Below, piece by piece: positions 61,371-64,000 of a stretch of 64,000 bases of DNA. The translations under genes were made by a program, and so were the position numbers. Under the pieces are notes generated by a model. It was not told where the DNA came from, did no database searches, and saw nothing but the letters and a program-made list of their open reading frames with translations. How positions within the stretch are numbered: the first letter of the stretch is position 1; each line of letters starts with the position of its first letter. Origin of the DNA: Caballeronia concitans (lineage in GTDB: Bacteria; Pseudomonadota; Gammaproteobacteria; Burkholderiales; Burkholderiaceae); NCBI RefSeq assembly GCF_001544615.1, contig NZ_FCNV02000001.1, positions 186,001 through 250,000 on the forward strand. Reading direction: 5' to 3'.

Positions 61371-62165
61371 TCAGGCGACGACGGGCACGCGCGTGAGCGG
61401 CTGAATCTGGCGCAGCAGATCGGCTTGCACGTCGGCGTGATCGCTCGCGCGCGTCCACACGCCGACGTTGAACTTGACGCCGGTATCGGTGTAATCGGTG
61501 ACGGCGATCCACGGCGCCGACGCCCCGTCCTGAACGATCCGCGCATCCTGCGCAACCATGCGCCGCAGTTCGGCCAGCACGCGCTCGACGTCCTGTCCGT
61601 GCTGAGCGAGAAAATTGAGCACCACGCGCCGGCGCTCGTTCGCGCTGTAGTTCGTCACCGGATTCGCCCAGATGATGCTGTTCGGCACGTACATGACGAT
61701 GCCATCGGCTTTCGTGAGGCGCGTCGTGAAAAGGCCGATCTCGTTGACGGTGCCCGCCGTCACGCCGATACCCTCGATGTAATCGCCGACGCGAAACGGC
61801 CGCAGCAGCAAGAGCATCAGTCCCGCCGCGATATTCTGCAGCGTGCCCTGCAGCGCCAGCCCGATGGCGAGTCCCGCCGCGCCGAGCACGGTGAGAATGC
61901 TGGCCGCCGCGATGCCGAATTTGCCGAGCGCGGCGACAATGGCAACCACGCGGATCGCCCACATCGCGACGCTGGCGAGCACGGGCGTGAGCGTCGCATC
62001 GACATTGGTGCGCGCGAGCGTGCGCCGCAGCGCGTTCGACACGAGATTCGAAATCCACCAGCCGACGGCGACGATCAGTATCGCCATCAGGATGTTGACG
62101 CCGTAGGTCAGCCCGAGCGTGAGCATGAAATCGTAGGCGGGGCGCAGTCTGTCGATTGAATCCAT
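61371..62165 (-). CDS. MscS-family mechanosensitive channel
   Basis: This inner-membrane channel has 264 residues, close to E. coli MscS (286). Three N-terminal helices end in the pore helix GLAIGLALQGTLQNIAAGLM, with its Gly/Ala pattern, followed by LLLLRPFRVGDYIEGIGVTA and the beta domain (TKADGIVMYVPNSIIWANPV). It releases solutes on sudden osmotic downshift. The start is ATG 62165, preceded by AGGAG; an upstream in-frame extension is not supported. Confidence 0.93.
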   Translation of the reverse strand: MDSIDRLRPAYDFMLTLGLTYGVNILMAILIVAVGWWISNLVSNALRRTLARTNVDATLTPVLASVAMWAIRVVAIVAALGKFGIAAASILTVLGAAGLAIGLALQGTLQNIAAGLMLLLLRPFRVGDYIEGIGVTAGTVNEIGLFTTRLTKADGIVMYVPNSIIWANPVTNYSANERRRVVLNFLAQHGQDVERVLAELRRMVAQDARIVQDGASAPWIAVTDYTDTGVKFNVGVWTRASDHADVQADLLRQIQPLTRVPVVA

Positions 62166-62377
62166 GTGTTTACTCCTTTGTTCGGATGGATGTTCGGCAA
62201 GGCGGCGAGGCTCCTGCATAGCGGCACGGCCCGTGCGCAACGCTCGCGCTGACGCCGATTGCCTTACCATTAACGGTTTTCGACCGGAGGCGCGAGCGTA
62301 TCGCAGCTATCCGGATGATCGACCGGTCACGCTTGTCAAAGTTAGTCCAATTCCGCAACCCGCAAAGGAAATCCGTC

Positions 62378-63421
62378 ATGGCTTACGAAGCAGCTTCCGA
62401 GCGCTACACGCAGATGCAATACCGCACGTGCGGCAAGAGCGGGCTGAAACTGCCGGCGCTGTCGCTGGGCCTGTGGCACAACTTCGGCGATACCACGCCG
62501 CTCTCCACGCAGCGCGAGATTCTGCGCACCGCATTCGATCTGGGCATCACGCATTTCGATCTGGCGAACAACTACGGCCCGCCGTACGGCAGCGCGGAAA
62601 GCAACTTCGGGCGTCTTTTCAAGGACGATTTCCGGCCGTATCGCGATGAGTTGCTCATTTCGTCGAAGGCCGGCTGGGACATGTGGCCCGGCCCGTACGG
62701 CCAGGGCGGCGGATCGCGCAAGTACGTGCTCGCGAGCCTCGATCAGAGCCTGAAGCGCATGGGCCTCGATTACGTCGATATCTTCTACTCGCATCGTTTC
62801 GACGCCGACACGCCGCTCGAAGAAACCGCGGGCGCGCTCGCCACCGCCGTGCATTCGGGCAAGGCGCTGTATGTCGGCATTTCGTCGTATTCGGCGGCCA
62901 AGACGCGCGAAATGGCGAAGCTGCTGGCCGAGCACAAGGTGCCGCTCCTGATCCATCAGCCTTCGTACAACATGCTGAACCGCTGGATCGAACACGAACT
63001 GCTCGACACGCTCGACGATATCGGCGCGGGCAGCATCGCGTTCACGCCGCTCGCGCAGGGCCTGTTGACGAGCAAGTACCTGAACGGCGTGCCGCAGGAC
63101 GCGCGCGTCAACAAGCCGGGCGGCGGGTCGCTGAAGCAGGAGCATTTGAGCGATGCCAACCTCGCGCACGTGCGCAAGCTGAACGAACTGGCCGAGCGGC
63201 GCGGCCAGAGCCTCGCGCAGATGGCGCTCGCGTGGGCGCTGCGCGGCGGGCGCGTGACCTCGGTGCTGATCGGCGCGAGCCGCGCGGAGCAGGTGGCGGA
63301 GAACGTCGGCGCGTTGAAGAACCTCGAGTTCAGCCCGGAAGAACTCGCGGAAATCGACCAGCACGCGCAGGAAGGCGGCATCAATCTGTGGGAGAAGCCG
63401 TCGACGGATCAGCGCATCTAA
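62378..63421 (+). CDS. Aldo/keto reductase, YghZ-like
   Basis: This NADPH-dependent reductase of 347 residues is similar to E. coli YghZ, an L-glyceraldehyde-3-phosphate reductase that also detoxifies methylglyoxal. The catalytic set is visible: D and Y in HFDLANNYGPPYGSAE, K in LISSKAGWDMWPGPYGQGG and H in DIFYSHRFD. The cofactor end is VLIGASRAEQVAENV. The start is ATG 62378 after AAAGGAAATC; the open frame extends 63 bases upstream without family sequence. Confidence 0.92.
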   Translation: MAYEAASERYTQMQYRTCGKSGLKLPALSLGLWHNFGDTTPLSTQREILRTAFDLGITHFDLANNYGPPYGSAESNFGRLFKDDFRPYRDELLISSKAGWDMWPGPYGQGGGSRKYVLASLDQSLKRMGLDYVDIFYSHRFDADTPLEETAGALATAVHSGKALYVGISSYSAAKTREMAKLLAEHKVPLLIHQPSYNMLNRWIEHELLDTLDDIGAGSIAFTPLAQGLLTSKYLNGVPQDARVNKPGGGSLKQEHLSDANLAHVRKLNELAERRGQSLAQMALAWALRGGRVTSVLIGASRAEQVAENVGALKNLEFSPEELAEIDQHAQEGGINLWEKPSTDQRI

Positions 63422-63780
63422 ACGACGCGCTGCGGCCTTTCGCCAGCAGGGTATTTCTGAATAGGCACGGCGGCGGTTGTTATCATGCGGGTCGCAGGCT
63501 ACTCATTGCTTTTCGGCAATATATAGCCCTGCGGCCCGGCCGCCAGCGGTCCATGAGCCGAAGGAGCCACTGGCGCCGCCTCGGGACGCTTCGGTACGCC
63601 AAACGGCTATCGGGTAAAATATCCGATTGCGCTGCGGCACAGGCGCGGCCATCGAATGAAAAACGCGCGGGATACGTGGACATCGAGCTCATCGAATCGT
63701 CCTTTCGCGCAGCGTCGAGCGTAGCGCCCTTCTGACGTCCAGCCCGTGAGCGTCACCGTTTTCGCCTAGTCCAAGAAGCC
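63422..63780. other. Gap upstream of the ferredoxin-NADP reductase gene
   Basis: This 359-bp gap holds no supported gene. A GGGTAAAATATCC stretch near 63613-63625 could include a -10 box for the next gene, but no -35 box is well placed. A 69-codon minus-strand frame has no recognisable sequence. Confidence 0.4.
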
Positions 63781-64000
63781 ATGAGCAACCTTAACTCTCA
63801 AACCGTTCTGAGCGTCCATCACTGGACCGACACGCTTTTCAGTTTCACCTGCACCCGCGACAGCTCGTTCCGCTTTGAGAACGGCCAGTTCACGATGGTG
63901 GGCCTCGAAGTCGACGGCAAGCCGCTCCTGCGCGCCTACAGCCTCGCGAGCGCGAACTATGAAGAGCATCTCGAATTCCTGAGCATCAAGGTGCCGGACG
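63781..64000 (+). CDS. fpr: Ferredoxin/flavodoxin-NADP reductase, 3' end cut by the window edge
   Basis: The first 73 residues are visible from ATG 63781. HHWTDTLFSFTCTRD, FRFENGQFTMVGLEVDGK and the FAD-binding LRAYSLASANYEEHLEF match the bacterial FNR (Fpr) subfamily. Fpr shuttles electrons between NADPH and ferredoxin or flavodoxin and is often induced by oxidative stress. The NADP domain lies beyond the edge. Confidence 0.9.
   Translation, partial: MSNLNSQTVLSVHHWTDTLFSFTCTRDSSFRFENGQFTMVGLEVDGKPLLRAYSLASANYEEHLEFLSIKVPD

Overview
The window is a GC-rich chromosomal segment of a Burkholderiaceae betaproteobacterium, most likely Burkholderia, Paraburkholderia or Caballeronia. Three things point there: the 12-gene general secretion operon in the order D-E-F-C-G-H-I-J-K-L-M-N with hupB and mnmC nearby; the linked block hslU-hslV-dksA-cobW-rlmI-xerC-DUF484-dapF-lpxL against divergent metK; and an intergenic repeat at 11.6-11.8 kb of a kind I remember from that family. 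I see no rRNA, tRNA, CRISPR array, insertion sequence or prophage. Genus and products are recognised from sequence patterns, not from a database search.

Layout. 1-9.5 kb: two leftward high-affinity amino-acid (Liv/HAAT) ABC importer loci. The first has livM (cut by the edge), livH and two tandem paralogous binding proteins. The second is a complete set, livG-livF-binding protein-livH-livM. 9.8-12.8 kb: a GMC oxidoreductase divergent from a LysR regulator, with the family repeat between them. 12.9-16.6 kb: a CYTH protein, an Lrp/AsnC regulator and a TctD/TctE-like two-component pair. 16.6-23 kb: a leftward series of a SET-domain methyltransferase, an Old Yellow Enzyme, a class I amidotransferase, a MarR regulator, a YbdK-type ligase and a cation/proton antiporter. 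23-23.8 kb: a gene-free stretch with origin-like features. 23.8-28.4 kb: an mnmC-like gene with a decayed methyltransferase half, hupB, an unusual CobW GTPase and a lytic transglycosylase. 29-40.6 kb: the type II secretion operon. 40.6-45.5 kb: an outer-membrane efflux lipoprotein, a small membrane protein, MarR-EmrB and a lipoprotein. 45.7-48.6 kb: gshA and ada. 48.8 kb: a likely small RNA. 49-58 kb: the leftward housekeeping block. 58.2-59.6 kb: metK behind a structured leader. 59.6-64 kb: a small basic protein, a PhyH-like dioxygenase, a DUF3185 protein, an MscS channel, an aldo/keto reductase and the start of ferredoxin-NADP reductase.

The observations I find most interesting are non-coding. 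(1) The metK leader can fold so that a perfect 14-bp helix buries the Shine-Dalgarno sequence and the first base of the start codon. A competing helix lies upstream. I cannot match it to a SAM riboswitch class I know. (2) A compact small-RNA gene at 48.78-48.88 kb has a good promoter, two CTCCTCC motifs near its 5' end and a strong terminator, so it looks like an anti-Shine-Dalgarno RNA. Eleven of its bases are perfectly complementary to the ribosome-binding site and start codon of a second, roughly 100-nt transcription unit at 4.5-4.6 kb. (3) The 777-bp gap before mnmC carries DnaA boxes, repeated GTTTAC motifs and palindromes. Among proteins, the notable ones are the MnmC with a degenerate methyltransferase domain, a CobW that has lost the CxCC segment, a DksA with only one zinc-finger cysteine, and a LivF with arginine in place of the Walker A lysine.
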